64,000 bases of DNA from contig OZ316891.1 in the NCBI GenBank assembly GCA_973895155.1, forward strand, positions 8,866,001 through 8,930,000. Reading direction: 5' to 3'. The notes below the pieces were generated by a model, which saw only the letters and a program-made list of their open reading frames with translations, did not search any database and was not told where the DNA came from. How positions within the stretch are numbered: position 1 is the stretch's first letter; each line of letters opens with the position of its first letter. Origin of the DNA: Marsupella aquatica. Its lineage: Eukaryota; Marchantiophyta. Below are positions 10,561 to 23,870 of this stretch, piece by piece. Made by a program: the position numbers and the translations under genes.

Positions 10561-13342
10561 TGTGAATCTAATTCAGATTCTCCTCTTTGGGTCCAACCAT
10601 GGCTTATCTACAAGTTTTAATAAAAGAAAATGCTTTGCTATACATAAATTGTACGTTATACATAAACCGTCAATATTAAATGATAGTGTAGAATATATAG
10701 TAGAAGTATCATTATCAATTATTATAATATGCTATGTGGCCAAAAATTTCATCGTTTGCATACAAATTTGGATATGGAGGCAACAAACCTTAGCCATCAG
10801 AGTTTTTTAAATCTGAGTCAACACACCTTAAGCCATCAGATCAGATTTCTAAAAACTAAGATTTGTGTGGAATCATTGAACTAACGGACCAGGAGTGTCC
10901 AATGGAAAGATATACTTATTTTTATAGTAAAATATATAGTATATGTGATCACTCCTATGTTACATCATCTGTAATGTGTCTTTTACTGCATGTACCCAAG
11001 TAAGCACTTTGGGAAGATAATATTTTGGGGCATGCAAAACTTTTAAATTTGGCGTTTTGCATCGAATATGACAATTTAGAAGGAAGAAGATTGGGTTACA
11101 TTTGCTTCACTTTTCACTCTTTTTTTTGTCTTTATATAATTGTGTATATTTTCTCTTTATTTAGTTGTGCGGAAGGGAAGAAAAAGGGGGAGGAAAGGAG
11201 TGAAGAAATGAGAAAAAAGGAAGTAAAAGAAACATGCTAACTAAGGCAGAAAAAGAGAAGATTGTGCAACCACACCTTGAGCCCCCAAAAAACTTTGTCT
11301 TGCTTGACATCTTTGCCTTCACATATTTTGTAGCATTAACATCTTTATTTTGCCTCAACATATTTCTTTGCCTTGACATCTTTGCCTTGCCTTGACCCCG
11401 ACCTTGGGTCTTTACGTCTTTTGTCAGCTCAATATCTTGCCTTGCCTCCACATTATTTCATTGCCTCAACATCTCTATTCTTTAAACCACCACTGTCCAT
11501 ATAAAAGGAGAAGTGTCCAAGACTCCTCACTTTTTCTCATTTTTCTCCTCTGACTTTGCTCCACAATTTCAAGAAAAGTATACTAATAAATAATGGTGGA
11601 ACCAGGTTTTGTCATGATGGACATTGGCACTTTAACAGCTTTTCTCAATTCGAGTTGTGCGCTGGGCTAGTTTAATACTACACAGCTGGGCTAGTTTAAT
11701 ACTACACATTAATAACTTTTGCATTGTGACATCCACTCCCGTGCATGGGCTTCATTGCATATTAAGCTGGAGCAAGGGCCGGATCTTCCTCTTGGGAACA
11801 CTTGTCTGCATTGTCACATCTAGAAAGACATCTTTACTATCCTTTGAACTTTAGTTGTCACCACTTATTTCTCAGTAATGTTGAGGTAACATTGTTTTCT
11901 GGGGTTGGTTTCCCCTGGCCCCTTAATTTGGGAATTCGTTGGGCATTTTCCCTTCCCTTTTTCCCTTTATTGGGTTGGTTTGCCTTTGGGACTCTCTTTG
12001 GCATTTTTTTTAAAGTACTTATGTTTTGGGGTCTCATTTACACAAAAATTAGTTCGTGGACCCCATCTGTTTTTATTCGATCGAGATTGAATTGGAGCGC
12101 ACTGCACAAGGCCCTCCTATGGTGAATCCGAAGTCAGCAGTGTTACTGCAGCAGCAAACACCAGTTCCACCTCCTTAAGTGTAACCTCTTCCATTTTCTT
12201 GTGAACTTACTGTATTTAGGTCTGCTGTCTAGCTTTTCTCCTGGATTCATCCATTCTGTAGTAGTCTTGAGGCACAGTTTCCTGTTTGTAATGGTCAAAA
12301 TTTCTGAACCTAATGTGCAGGACTTGTGCTTTGTAGAGAAAGGCAGGGACGGCGTCAGCATTGTGTGCCGCTGTCGTGGGTCACCACATGTGTCTCGCAT
12401 CTAAATTGTAATAGTAATTTCCCTTGTTCAGTGTATCATAGATTACTTAGAAACAAAACAGTCCCTTTCGTTCCTTCAAAGCTGTACGTACAATTGATCT
12501 GGTTAAATATCGAATCTTCTCCACTACAGCGGCTTTCGAGGCGTGGTATACCTCACTATATCCTGCACAATACTTTTGGCGTCGAATGAAGTGCCTAGAA
12601 GTCCTTTCCGTCCCAATCCAACCGCATACAAACCTCTTTCATCTTTCCACGATTGTTGCGAAGATGGCTTCGGAAAACCATTTTGGGCAAAGAAATTCTC
12701 TTCATCCTGTATTAGAGGGCATTTCATATGAGTCAAGATGAGTACAATATCTTTCACAATTGCCTAGAAACAACTGAAGGTCACAAAATTATGATCAGTA
12801 CAGTACTGCACTAGAGCGAATGAAATTTTTGAATCTCATTATGATTTCTTAGGAAACTGGTAACTCACATTCTCGTCGGCGGTTATTGACAATCAGACCG
12901 AACGCCAATCATAATTCCATACATTGACTTCCAATCATAATTATGTATGCAATGTTTTCAGGGAGTGCTGATTGAAAGTGAGAAATGATAACCCTTAGAC
13001 TATCGACACACTTTCGAGAGGAATGCCCGAATTGAGAAGGCAAGAAGACAAGTAGATAGAATTATGATTGGCGTAAGCAGTGCAACTAACAAAAACGCAG
13101 TCAATCTCTGCACTTTCTGCACTCATAAGGTTAGTTTGGAAAGTTACCTTCTGCCGCTGCGGGATTCTTAACTGCCATGTTATGTTGTTTCATTTAATTA
13201 GTTACTTATTACTTATAGAATATATTGAATCACAATTCACAAAAAAGGGTGGGCCGTTGGTTACTCGCGGTAAATAAAATTGAGTTGCAGGCCTACTCAG
13301 GGTAAATAAAACAGTTATTTTTTATTACTTTTTAATGAACAT
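10561..13342. other. AT-rich intergenic DNA with a CT-rich leader-like patch
   Basis: No convincing gene. At 11,295-11,475 the word TTGCCTCAACATCTTTG and variants repeat imperfectly. Next, CCATATAAAAGGAGAAG then CTCCTCACTTTTTCTCAT (about 11,498-11,545) resembles the TATA/leader at 42,427-42,490. Downstream frames (for example 12,524-12,757) have no recognisable domains. Confidence 0.5.
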
Positions 13343-13505
13343 TTACGGCACGGCGTCCTCAATTTTACCAAAATCCTGCCGCAAACACGAATGTTGGCAT
13401 AATTTCATTGTGGAAACCAATCCGTTCATGTTTGCAGTGAGCCATGATGATGTGGCGCGCTGTGGAGTCAGGAATTTTGGAAGGGACCTCTAGTGGGGTC
13501 AGTAA
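13343..13505 (-). mobile_element. MITE, TTACGG family, copy C (163 bp, inverted)
   Basis: Reading on the minus strand, 13,505 to 13,343 matches copy B at 31,221-31,384 almost end to end (CTTCCAAAATTCCTGRCTC, GCGCCACATCATCATGGC, then CGCCGTGCCGTAA). Confidence 0.65.
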
Positions 13506-13507
13506 TG

Positions 13508-13780
13508 ACAGATCACATGCAATGGATGATAGTATCATTTTATGGGTTCTAAGGGAATATTTAAAAAAATTCCCAGAGTAGATATAGGGTATTTTAAATC
13601 CAATTGACACTTATAGAAAATATTATGGTATTTTAAATCAAAGTTTTGAAATATTCCAAGAATGTTTTGACTTTATAGGGGTTAATAAAATATTTTTTTA
13701 AAACCACTTTAGGGGTCCTAGTCACAAAATCGTTGCAAGTGATGGGCTCCATGTAGCCAGACCCCCCGTGCATGTTGAGT
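13508..13780 (-). mobile_element. Degenerate MITE of the CTCGGGGG family
   Basis: On the minus strand this matches the intact MITE at 25,332-25,611. Shared features are ATATTCCAAGAATRTTYYRA, the TTTATAGGGGTTAAWAAA word and an AGACCCCCCGTG end at about 13,762-13,775. The other end abuts copy C of the TTACGG family and lacks its terminal repeat. Confidence 0.55.
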
Positions 13781-14094
13781 GATCTAGACACAAACTGGGA
13801 AAGAACTTGTGTGTCTGCCACCTAGTAGCCCCAACCAGGCCAACTTGTTTTCGCGAAGAAAATCAAAGTGGGCATGAAGACCTCTGAGTCAACAATGCAC
13901 TGGTCCAGTAACGGTCCTTCTGCCAGCTAGCCTTCGGGTCGAGAAACTAATTAATCACAACCAGGCCTCCATTGATCTTGAAGTTCACAGCACCAAGTCA
14001 GATCATTTCGGTACGTCCTTCTGACGTTCGAATTTCAATTATAGAAATGCTAGGGTAGAAACGTTAAAGTTGGAGGTCCCACATTCTCCGCCAA

Positions 14095-16906
14095 TTATTC
14101 TTTGAACCCTTCAATCATAGCCATACCGCCTGGCATCTGAACTACGTTACAACGTGGAAATCCAGCAGCTCCCAGAATCGCTTGGTACTCCTCCTTGCTT
14201 CTCTCCCGGGCACCCTTCAAATACGTCAGCATCATTAGGTCCATACACGCAACATATTTACCCCGAATGTTGTTGTCATGCTTGTCCTTGAGACACTCGG
14301 CTAGGATTACCTTCCCGTTCTTTGCCGGGAGTGCTTTCCAACAATTCTTAAGGATTTGGATGGCTTCTTCATCTCCATAGTTGTGTATAATCCACTGCAT
14401 TACGAGTCCCAAGGCGATGAGTAATAAGACGATTGTCAGAGAGTGTTATTCCCGGTGTTATTGTTGTTATTTACTTAAGGTTTCGATCGACGCTGGCAAA
14501 AATGAAAGAATATTTTAATTTAAGAGTCTACTTGTAGGCACGATCGATACATGAAGAAACAGTGTTGCATTCTATCTGTTTTCTTGCACACGATCGGACA
14601 ATCACCGTATCGCCTTTAATTAGCTACGAACGAGAAAACACGAGACTGAGCCATGCCAAGAAAGTTTGGGACATGCACCATTCAATAAGTACGTACACAT
14701 AAAACGAACGTTAAGGTTCTTGCATTCAGAAGTGGGGAGTAAAGTACGAACCTTAAGAAACAATGCGTCTCCTGATGGCACACTCTCGAAGAAACTGCCT
14801 CCTACATGCTGCACACCTGAGTCACAGAAATTTTGGAGATAAATTCACCTTATTTGTAATTAAATACTAACACTTAGAAATATCCCTCTATATTTAAGAT
14901 ATATGTTCGTCATCTATGTACATTTGAATTGGATGATTGTGCTGTCTTCGGAAGATGACAAAGAAGCTCCCGTACATCAGTAATTGAAACTAAGCTTGGA
15001 CAGTGTAGATAAATTAAGCGAAGGGAACAAATTTAAGAGCTTGACGATCAAGATTGGAACGGGGATAGCTGAGAACCGCGCACCATTTACTGCCGGAACT
15101 GTGGCAATAACAGATGGCAGGTCGAAATTGATGCCTTTGATATGTGGGTTGTTAGCAACAACCTGAGATACAAAGTGTCCCGCCGATCCTCCCACGTCGA
15201 CCAGAGTTTTCACACCGTCGAGCACACCCGAATGCAGCAAACTCTCCAACGCTCCTTCCAAGAACACGTTGCTGTTGGAGTCCATCGCCTTTCGGAACAC
15301 TGACTGCGACCCCACGGTCGGTTTATGCTCGTAAACAGTCACTCCGTACACTTTCATAAAGGCAGTGGTAGTCTCATCTAGAACGGCTTCCGGCAAGTAA
15401 AGCTCACAAGGAACAGCAGATGGGCTTTGGACCAAATCTGCACAAAATGGCCAGCGGGATAAATAGATCTACATTAATTAGAATTTACCAAATGCTTAAC
15501 ACACTCGGGTACCAGAGTATAATTACCAGGAATACATTATACCAGGAATACTCCTGATAGTTTTCCAAGTAGGTGACCAACAAAGGTTTATTTCTCTTCG
15601 CTACGATCAGATTAAAGAACTCTAAATCGAGCAAGCGTGAATCGCTTAGTTGCATATCAAATGTTCCGTTCAGTTAGCTTTCATACTGCGGTACCCACAT
15701 GATCGATCTGTAACAGGAATCCAGATTATGACGAACCTCAATTCTCAATTAGGAAAATGGTTGCGAGATTAAATTGGGATTTGTCACTCCAGTAGTAAAA
15801 CTTAATACAATTTGTCAGTACTAAGGAAATGATTTCTGCACGCGTGAAACCTTTCTTTAGATCGATCAAATGCCCTTGAATCGACGGCCAGTGTCCATGA
15901 ATCATGACAGGCGGGCATTTGAGACTTTGACGATGGCTTATATACTAGCTTGTCCGCATGGCACTAGCAAATAATCATACTGACTAGCTAGAGTATGTAT
16001 CAACGTTACTATTGGTTAGAGCTATGCATCCAGGCTGAGATGGTTACCGAAAAGCTCTTGGACCAATCTTTTGCGACCTTAACTCAAGATACGTTCGTCG
16101 CATACGAGAAGGCCATCCAGATTGCTACTGGCTGTCTAGCAAGGAAGTTTCCACATGCGTAGGTGACAAATGATTTTAGAATAAACTCCTACAGCAAAAT
16201 TATGCACCTGTTCGATGGGATGAGCTTCGTGTGTCGTGGCTTGCTACTTACAAATGCCCTTATATTTGCGTCCTTCTTTCAGGGCAGGATCAAGGATAAC
16301 ATAGAATTGATCGATGAGTTGTGAAGGTACGTACCCACCTGCAAAGGGTGCGATGCTCAACGGATTTCCTCTGACGAACCATTGGGAGACTTCGTTAAGG
16401 CCATAAACAGGTTGCTCATCGCCGTCCAGAGATTCACTGAAGAGCCCTTCTCTCACTAAGGGCCCGAGGAGGCGCTGCAAATTCTGAACCACGGTAGGTC
16501 CTGCAGGAGTGGATTTGGTTGGCAGCTGCCGTAGAATTTCCTCGGCCGACATGGGCTTTCTCCCTTGCGCACTAGCGAGGATGTCTGGGACACCTAGCTT
16601 AAGTATGGTCTGGAGCGCCATGGAAATGAGTCTTGAGAAGATCAGATTCTGTGCCACGAGGTGGCTGGAATCGATTTGTGATGTCCTTGCATCATTGATG
16701 CTGCTCATCGTGGCCATGGTTGTAAGTTTGTCCACATATCGCCTCGCGCAGACCACAGAGCCCGCCACAGAGTAGGGTTGAAGAGCCCCGATGCGGAAAC
16801 GCCCATAACTCGGCAACCACAAGTCGTTTGTGCGAGCTTGAGACGGCGTTATGAACGGGCGGCCGAGCCCTTCAAGGTGCCGCTGAGGGAAGGAAATGCA
16901 CGACAT
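14095..16906 (-). CDS. Class I (COMT-type) O-methyltransferase 2, four exons, plastid-transit-like N-terminus
   Basis: Paralogue of the gene at 7317-10032 with identical exon phases. Exons: 16906-16339, 15437-15084, 14816-14752, 14394-14095, encoding 428 aa, stop TAA. The SAM site is LVDVGGSAG; the catalytic His (WIIHNY) and both Glu residues (ILAE, RERS) are kept. The 63-residue extension keeps the MSCISFPQRH start and LGRPFITPSQA of its paralogues, so it is under constraint or recently duplicated. Exon 2 differs most (PSAVPCELYLPEAV, VYEHKPTVGSQ), in the region that lines the acceptor pocket in COMT, so substrate preference may differ. In-frame reading past exon 1 adds a spurious tail (residues after IAPFAG). 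Confidence 0.92.
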
Positions 16907-18370
16907 TTGTTTAGGAGGAAGATCAATGCCAGTACTATCGGACCCTCACGACCAAAGTTGCAAGCCACACGTACCAGATTTCTCAATACTCTTTGTGGTC
17001 TCGATGATCCAAATCTAGTCAAGGTAGTGGATGAATCTGGTTTTATACTACAAATGTACAGCAGAAGTGAACGAAGAAACCGATCGAGAATTCAGTGGTT
17101 TTTGGGGGATCTGTTGAAATATTGAGTATTATAGTGAAGCACAACTTATGCGTGCAACTCAAACATTGATTGTTGTCTCTTCGACGCAATTGACTCAATT
17201 CCTACTACTCCGGACGTTGCTGTCGAGAAAAGTAAGGTGGGATATTTGGTGCTCCTACAGGCCTCTCGTTTCGAGACAGCAAAATTTTAAATGGGAGATA
17301 CCAAAATTAATGCCAATCCATTGCTATTGAGACAGCACGTAAAGTACTTTGCCATTGGGTGGGTATCTCGCTGGAGATACATAGCAATGAATCTATCAGA
17401 ATCCTTCTTCCCTTCAACCTGTGAATATTCTCCTTGCTAGCAGAAAATTTTGTGTGCTTGCATCATACCATACCTGACTTATTATCAATCTTTGTATCAT
17501 GGAAAACTGTAATATTATAGTACTTTGGAGGATACTCGCTTCTGTTTTGGATCCTTCGAGTTAAGATCCTCTACAGTAGCTGGCGACAGTATTGAGAGCA
17601 AATTGTTATCCCGATTGTGGCCTTTTGTGTGGAGATTAACTTGACAACAGAGCACCAAATGAATATTAAAGTGGGCCCATTGTCATCTTCTAACAACCAT
17701 GATTCTTAGATTTATAACTTTCTGCAGCAATGACCTGTTATTTATCTTTGGAATGAATACGATCATTCTATTGGACGTTGGATATTCCATCCAGGTTTGG
17801 CCGTCACTGTCTGGATTCTCCTCAGCTGGCTACGTGCACAAAAGTTTCAGTGGAAAAATAAAAAAACCTAAGCTTTTTCCAACTTGGTGATAAATTTATC
17901 ATTTCTGGTCGCGTTTTGTAGTTCTGGGGATGATGATTAGACAGTGGGTGATTGGTTCACTTTACTCAAAAAGAATCTGCAAGGTCTGATTGCCATTGTG
18001 TTAGTGCAAAATTAATGTTAATGCTACTATTTGTTTTTAGTTTATTGAGGTGGATAAGTAACATTTTTTAAAGTACCATACCTTTGAGTAAGTGTTTTCC
18101 AACCAAATTTCAATGATATTCTTAGCTCAATTCAGATAGTAGTCCTTTCCTTCTCCTTAGGTTCCCATCAATCTTGTCATCCACCTTTACTAAGTTGCCA
18201 CCCTTTTCCATCTCTTATTAAGTTCGCTTGACTTGTGTGCAATTCCAAGAACCCACAATTGGACAGTCAAGTCAATCACATTGCTTTTAAAGGCAATAAT
18301 GCATACCAAATTCAGTAAATCCCTGGTATTTGCTCCGTCCGAATCACTTAGTGTAAAACCCCTAAAACCT
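16907..18370. other. 5' flank of OMT2 and intergenic DNA
   Basis: 16,907-17,340 is homologous to the flanks of the other O-methyltransferase copies. From about 17,340 to 18,370 I see no gene, RNA or clear repeat. Confidence 0.5.
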
Positions 18371-18595
18371 CGGGGGCCTCAGTATACAGAAGACCCCATA
18401 TCACGTTCGACGTTTTGGGTCCTTGTGACCCTAACTTATTAAGTAAATTTTTTTCCCCCTCTCTATTATACTTATAAGAATTTCAAATCATAAGATTTTG
18501 ACCCCTAAAAACAGTTAAGTAAAGTTTTATAGTCAATTAAACATACCATAGTAAGAAAAGAAAAGTTTTTCAATTGCACACCTTTCTCAAGTCTT
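18371..18595 (+). mobile_element. Degenerate MITE of the CTCGGGGG family
   Basis: Starts CCTCGGGGGCCTCAGTATAC and contains CGACGTTTTGGGTCCTTG, matching the left end of the intact copy at 25,332. The right end is lost, although TCAAGTCTTCG near 18,588 matches its right half. No target duplication seen. Confidence 0.5.
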
Positions 18596-18864
18596 CGAGC
18601 AGTAATATCTCCTTTGGCGTCAATATCTCATGCAAAATTTATAATATATACTATTGATGCTTCCACTATATATAGAATCTCAAATCTAGTAGAAGCTTCA
18701 GCAATTATATACAATATGAGTTATTCATATTTGCATTGTTCGCTGCTTGAATATCACATGCGAACTATAGGTGCAACAAAAGGGAATCTCCCAATATTCA
18801 AAATCTTTATATGATGAAATCTTTACATGATTGTTTCTTTTTGAATGGTGAGTGTACATGCATG

Positions 18865-18941
18865 TGGTAGAGGGGAATTGAACCCCTGATTGAGCAATAA
18901 GCTCAAGTATCCAAATCTGCCACCCCCTAGCCTATCCTCTG
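18865..18941 (-). mobile_element. tRNA-like SINE head (second family)
   Basis: On the minus strand GGGGGTGGCAGATTTGG resembles an A box, and GGGGTTCAATTCCCC is a B box within a perfect 5-bp T-arm stem. No complete cloverleaf can be folded, so it is a tRNA-derived retroposon rather than a working tRNA. No target duplication found. Confidence 0.4.
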
Positions 18942-18983
18942 TATCTACAAAAACCAAATGTTGCCATGACTATTTGATGCAAA

Positions 18984-21900
18984 TCATTGAACTCTAGACA
19001 TGGTGTCCAAATAAGTATCCAAAGCTTGTTTATCGACTCGGTCTAACACATACACTAAGCCAATCCCTTGTTTCATGGTTAGTGTAACACTAGTCATCAC
19101 CATTTCTATATCAATCCATTGCAAATCAGTTGTATCATAGGTGAATTCAACCTTATTTGAGTTTGTTGGCTTATACCAATTGAACAAGAATTGACAAATA
19201 CTCCCTGTGTGTCCATGGGGAGATGTTGGCTTGTCAAGTAGATCAATAGCAGATCTCACTCTAGTCCATTGTCCCTTAATTTTGTCTCATCATCATAATA
19301 CGACCAAGCCAAAATTCTTTCTTTGCTTGCAGTGTTGGTTCCTCAATCCTAGCTTTACCTCTTCCCTTACCTTTACCCTTCTTTGATCTTGTAGAAGGCC
19401 CTACCACATTAGCACTTTCAACTGCTACTCCACAATCACTTCCAACATCAACAAAACAGGTCAGTCACACTATTAGGATCACATTGTTTCCTCTTACCAA
19501 GATTATAATATGCCACTTGCTTTACCCTTGTGAGCCGCCCTATCCTTGGACAAATGAGGATTACCCACCAGTTGACTCACCAAAGTTGATTTGTAAATTG
19601 TCCTGCCCTCATAAGTAACAGTAGGACAAACTTTCTTCTTAATTTTCTGGCACAGAACTGTGAATAGACTCTGTAAGTCAGCCACAACAGAAGACAACAC
19701 ATGACGAACCTCATGCCCCAAAGTATCAACCTCTACAGAATGAGGTTCTAGTATGTCCACCCCATCCTGCAAGACATCCTCAGGAATGGTTAGTTCATCT
19801 GTCAACCATGCATCAATTCGATTTAAATCTTCCTCAGGGTCTTCAAATTCATGAAATTCTCCTTCTGGACGAGGTCCAATTGGAGATCTATGCTCTACAT
19901 GATCTTTAGAATCATCAACAACAACTGCCTCTGCTAATACAGCTGATTCTGGCCATGTCTAAACTTCCACATCCCAAGGGTGAGTCCACCACCGCCTTCT
20001 TGCTATTGGCAGATCACTTCTGGGAGACATTTGCAACCTTCTTACTTAGGAACTCTTTTGCTTCTTCAAATCCTTCTTTCAAGGCTGCAACCACCAACTC
20101 ATTAGTTTGTACTTCAGAATAGTCAAAAAGATTAGGTGCATCTTCACCTTCAAGTAAAGGATGAAGCTTGGCCCACACATGATCTTGTTTTTTATGTGAT
20201 CGAGCTACTTTCAGGCCCTCTAGTCCACATTCTAATCCAGCAAGATGATTTAACCCAATAGCACTATCCAGCAAAGAGCCAAAATCATAATTTCTCTCAT
20301 GGCCACTCATTCCACCTACCTTGCTAAAAAAGATCTCGCAACAATCAGAACCCAACTCATGAAATGAAATACACAAATGAGAGAACTTATCACGAAAAGC
20401 ACATACAAGCAATACAATAAACTGGCAAGACATATTAACATCATGAAAAGCTTGGATTGATCGAAATCATGTTTTTTTCTGTATGTGAAGCAACATTTCC
20501 ACCTACAGCATGATCACCATACCTCAACCACAACCTCCATAACAAAAAAAACCAAGAAACTTTGGCTGCCAACTTCACTCTAGTCCTCAGGTTATGTTTC
20601 TGGGAATAGAAAATGTCAATGTAGTCTGCACAAATCTGTAGATACAACTTACTCTGTCCCCAAACTTCTTTCATACAACAGATCAGTTCTTCCATGCAAA
20701 TCTGCTAAACATGCACGTACCTTCTCTGATGCTATCCTCTAGAGGGACCAGCCCAGTTTTGACGATCAGATCTGTTCACATCATCCCAATTCAACCCATG
20801 TTGATGGATTGGATAATGATTATAATACACATTACGAACATGAAACAAAGAAGCATGTTGGTCTCCAAGTGCCATTATAGAGGACACTCGATCTAGTGGG
20901 TTAATCAACTTCTTCCCATTGTGAGGCTGATCTTGATCACCAAAACCATACAACTTGTCCCCATTAGGCAATATGGCAACAGAGTAAGGCCATCCTTCCC
21001 ACCCTACACAAAATAGAGGATAAGAGCCATTTGCTCCTCTGTAATCTTCTAACATCAATTTTCTACGTCTAGCATCACCATCACTAGCATGCCCAAGCAA
21101 AGGACCTACAAACTCTCTGCAATGCACATCCCAAGATTCTTTCAATTGCACCCAATGCTCTCTGACCCATTCTGCCTTAAACTTGTTACAGGTTGATATA
21201 GCACAAAGGGCTAACTTTGGCATTCCAACATGTAATGGATTCACAATGACAACTCTAGCATACATGCCCTTGTTATACTCTTCAAACGTATTTACAATCT
21301 TGTTATAGCCATCCTCACCATCACCTAAAAGAACTTCTGATCCAAATTCACAGGTGTGCCCATCCTTATGTCCACAGAAACCAATCAGAGTATCATATTT
21401 GGCCTCCCACCTGCAAAGTGCCTAGTGAAAACTAACGAGATTCAATAATTGGTAAACCTACATGTAAACAATCAAAAACAATCTTTACTTCCAATTGTTA
21501 CAATATGCAAACACACCTTGGGCTTTCCTTGATCCTGGTTTCATCCTCTGCAAGCAAAATAAGTACATCCCCTTGAATTCCCAACATGTCCTTTGCAGTA
21601 GACAGAATCCTAGCCACCTCCTTGAATGTTTCTGGTCTAATACCAGCACAAAATTGGACAAATTTTTCTCTGTCTTGTTTCAATGTCTTCAGGCTTGGCC
21701 CAGCTAAGTTTCTTGCAAAAACATGGGCCACCTGCCGACCTCCATATTGAAACATAGCTTGAGCTATGGCTTTTGTTTTCGGACTGTACCAAAACCCCTT
21801 GCATTTCTCTCCAAATTTCTACTTGCATTCTTCAAGAAATCCCAAAGACATTCTTTTCCACCAAATGCACCATTCCTATGACCATTGACAATGCTCCTCA

Positions 21901-23366
21901 AAAAAAGTCTCAAATCTTTTTTGTCTGCAGCTACTCCTAACAGTTCCTGCAATTTTCTCTTCCTAGACAGTACTAAGGGCACACACTTTTTGAGTCTAGA
22001 GTGCCAACAACCATCTCTCTTTTCTCCTCTTGACATTCAGACCATTCATTTGTATGGTCAACTCTAGACGTGTCAAATAACGTGCATTCAAACCACCTTG
22101 TGTACTTCTTTCCCCTTCTCTTTGCTAAAGCCTTCGCTTCCCTGTGCACCCGCCCATGAAAGTCATCTTCTAGTGTTATAGCATGACATCTACTGCAAGT
22201 TAGGTCGACAAACCCCCCACCATACAAGGATAGCCTGCAACAATGTTTATGCCTAAATAGCCCTTCTACATGTACAATAGAATTTGTGTTTGGATTGTAG
22301 ACATCTATAGAGGCTGAAACATCTAAATCCCATACATGTCCTCCACGTTGATCATGCAAGATACCCTTGACAGCATACTTCACATTCTTCCACTCAACAT
22401 GTTCATCCCATATACCCCAACAGAGCAAACTTAAGCCCAAATCAATGTCTACAGACCACCTATGCCAAAGCTACTCCTTGCATTGGAAGCATCCTCGAAG
22501 AATTTTAAAATTGAATTCTGTGAAGGATGTTGATCCCTCTCATCTGGCTTCCTTGGTCTGCCCCTCTTTCCAGATCTCAATGCAAGTTCAGTAGTATTCT
22601 CTCTGGCTTCAACTACATCCAGGTGACCCGACTGACCAAGTGTGTCCTCAGGTTGTGATCCAAAGTCCCTTTCTTACAAACCAAATCCATGACTGCCCCA
22701 CAGACTTTACAGCGAACCTTATACAGGAATCACTTGTTTGCATTATTGGCTAAACCAGGCACAGGGGGCACATGAAATAACTCATCATCACCTCCACACT
22801 CAGCATTCAGATTCTGTACTATCTCTAGGCCAGTTGCTATTGCCCCCTCATAATCAAACTCAGGCTTCTATGCAAGATCTGAAGGCTTCACCCTAGTCAT
22901 AGCAACACCCCTTCTCCTACAAAAATTGTCTTTGTGTTTAGCAAAGGTGAGGTGCTTGGTCTTAAAATTGCTGAAAAGATTAGCAATTGACTTCTTATCT
23001 TGGGAATTGTCTGCCCTGCCATAGACCACTCTACACTCAAGACACTCTAGATGGCCTCTCACATCCTCTCCTTCATCCCATGTTTTAATTCTCCAATTGT
23101 GATCTTTATACCCATTCTTGTAAATCCACTTCTCTAGTCTTGTAAATTCATCATTCCAGACTTTAACAGATGCGTGCCTTAGACATGAGAATAGACTCAA
23201 AAGAAGATCTGACTGGGGGAGCTTCTTGAAGTTGTTCACCCTGTGAAGAGTTGGACATTGCACCTGCTTGGGTGACAGCATCAGAAACTGATGGAAACTG
23301 TGTTCTACCATTTGGCAGTGATCCTATTTGTTCAATGACAGCAACTTTTCCATGCATCCAATTCAA
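18984..23366 (-). pseudogene. Decayed zinc-finger transposase (EDET / DVNRSDRQNW / DCCE type)
   Basis: Seen, N- to C-terminal on the minus strand: a C-x2-C...H-x4-H finger (LECLEC...KTKHLTFAKH, about 23,000); a second (KVCGAVMDLVC...HNLRTH, about 22,700); a Cys-containing block LYGGGFVDLTCSRC; then FGGKECLWDFLKNASRN; LLAEDETRIKES (about 21,550); GWEGWPYSVA and GFGDQDQPHNGKKL; WDDVNRSDRQNW (about 20,765); ELGSDCCEIFFSKVGG (about 20,345); and a tail YKSTLVSQLVGNPHLSKDR (about 19,550). The frame is broken by stops (for example after KPSDLA at 22,868) and shifts. Inferred: Asp of EDET, Asp of SDRQNW and Glu of DCCE are the RNase H-fold triad of a DNA transposase. I recall similar uncharacterised proteins in corals and other animals, but cannot verify this. 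Element ends were not identified. Confidence 0.65.
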
Positions 23367-23870
23367 ACAGCTCAGTCATTTTCTCACTCTTGACCTTCAT
23401 GTGACCAGGAAGCCTATAATCCCAGAAATCAAAATCAAAATCAACCAAATCAGGAATTCAACTTCAAAAATCAGCTAAAGTTTGTCCTTCTTTGAAAGCC
23501 AACACAGCTATAGGCTCTTCATCTTTCCCATCAGTGACCACATCCCTCTTTTTGTGAAGTAATTTTACAAACTGGGTAGCCATTTCAACCAATTTTTTCA
23601 AGTTAAAGCATCAAGGGTCCTAATAACAATCAGTCAGATAAGGAACCTGCCATACAGACTGAACCTGACATACAACACAATGGACAAAACAATACAACAT
23701 GTATTAGATATTACTCCAAAATAGTTCGAAAAAGCTTTTGATCACCAAATTTGATGACCAACACAAACAAAATCTTGTTCATGATTGCTCCTGTGATTAG
23801 CCTAGTGATTAAGTTTGCTTGTACCAAAGCAATTCTATCATTATATTTCACAGCCTCTAAGAGGTATGGG

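Noticed and set aside
16244-16338. In-frame continuation of OMT2 exon 1 (tail after IAPFAG)
   Set aside because: A GT donor at 16,338 and the paralogue comparison show that the exon ends at 16,339; the extra residues are intron.
18865-18941. A functional tRNA gene
   Set aside because: A and B boxes and a T-arm are present but no acceptor or anticodon stem can be formed; treated as a SINE head.
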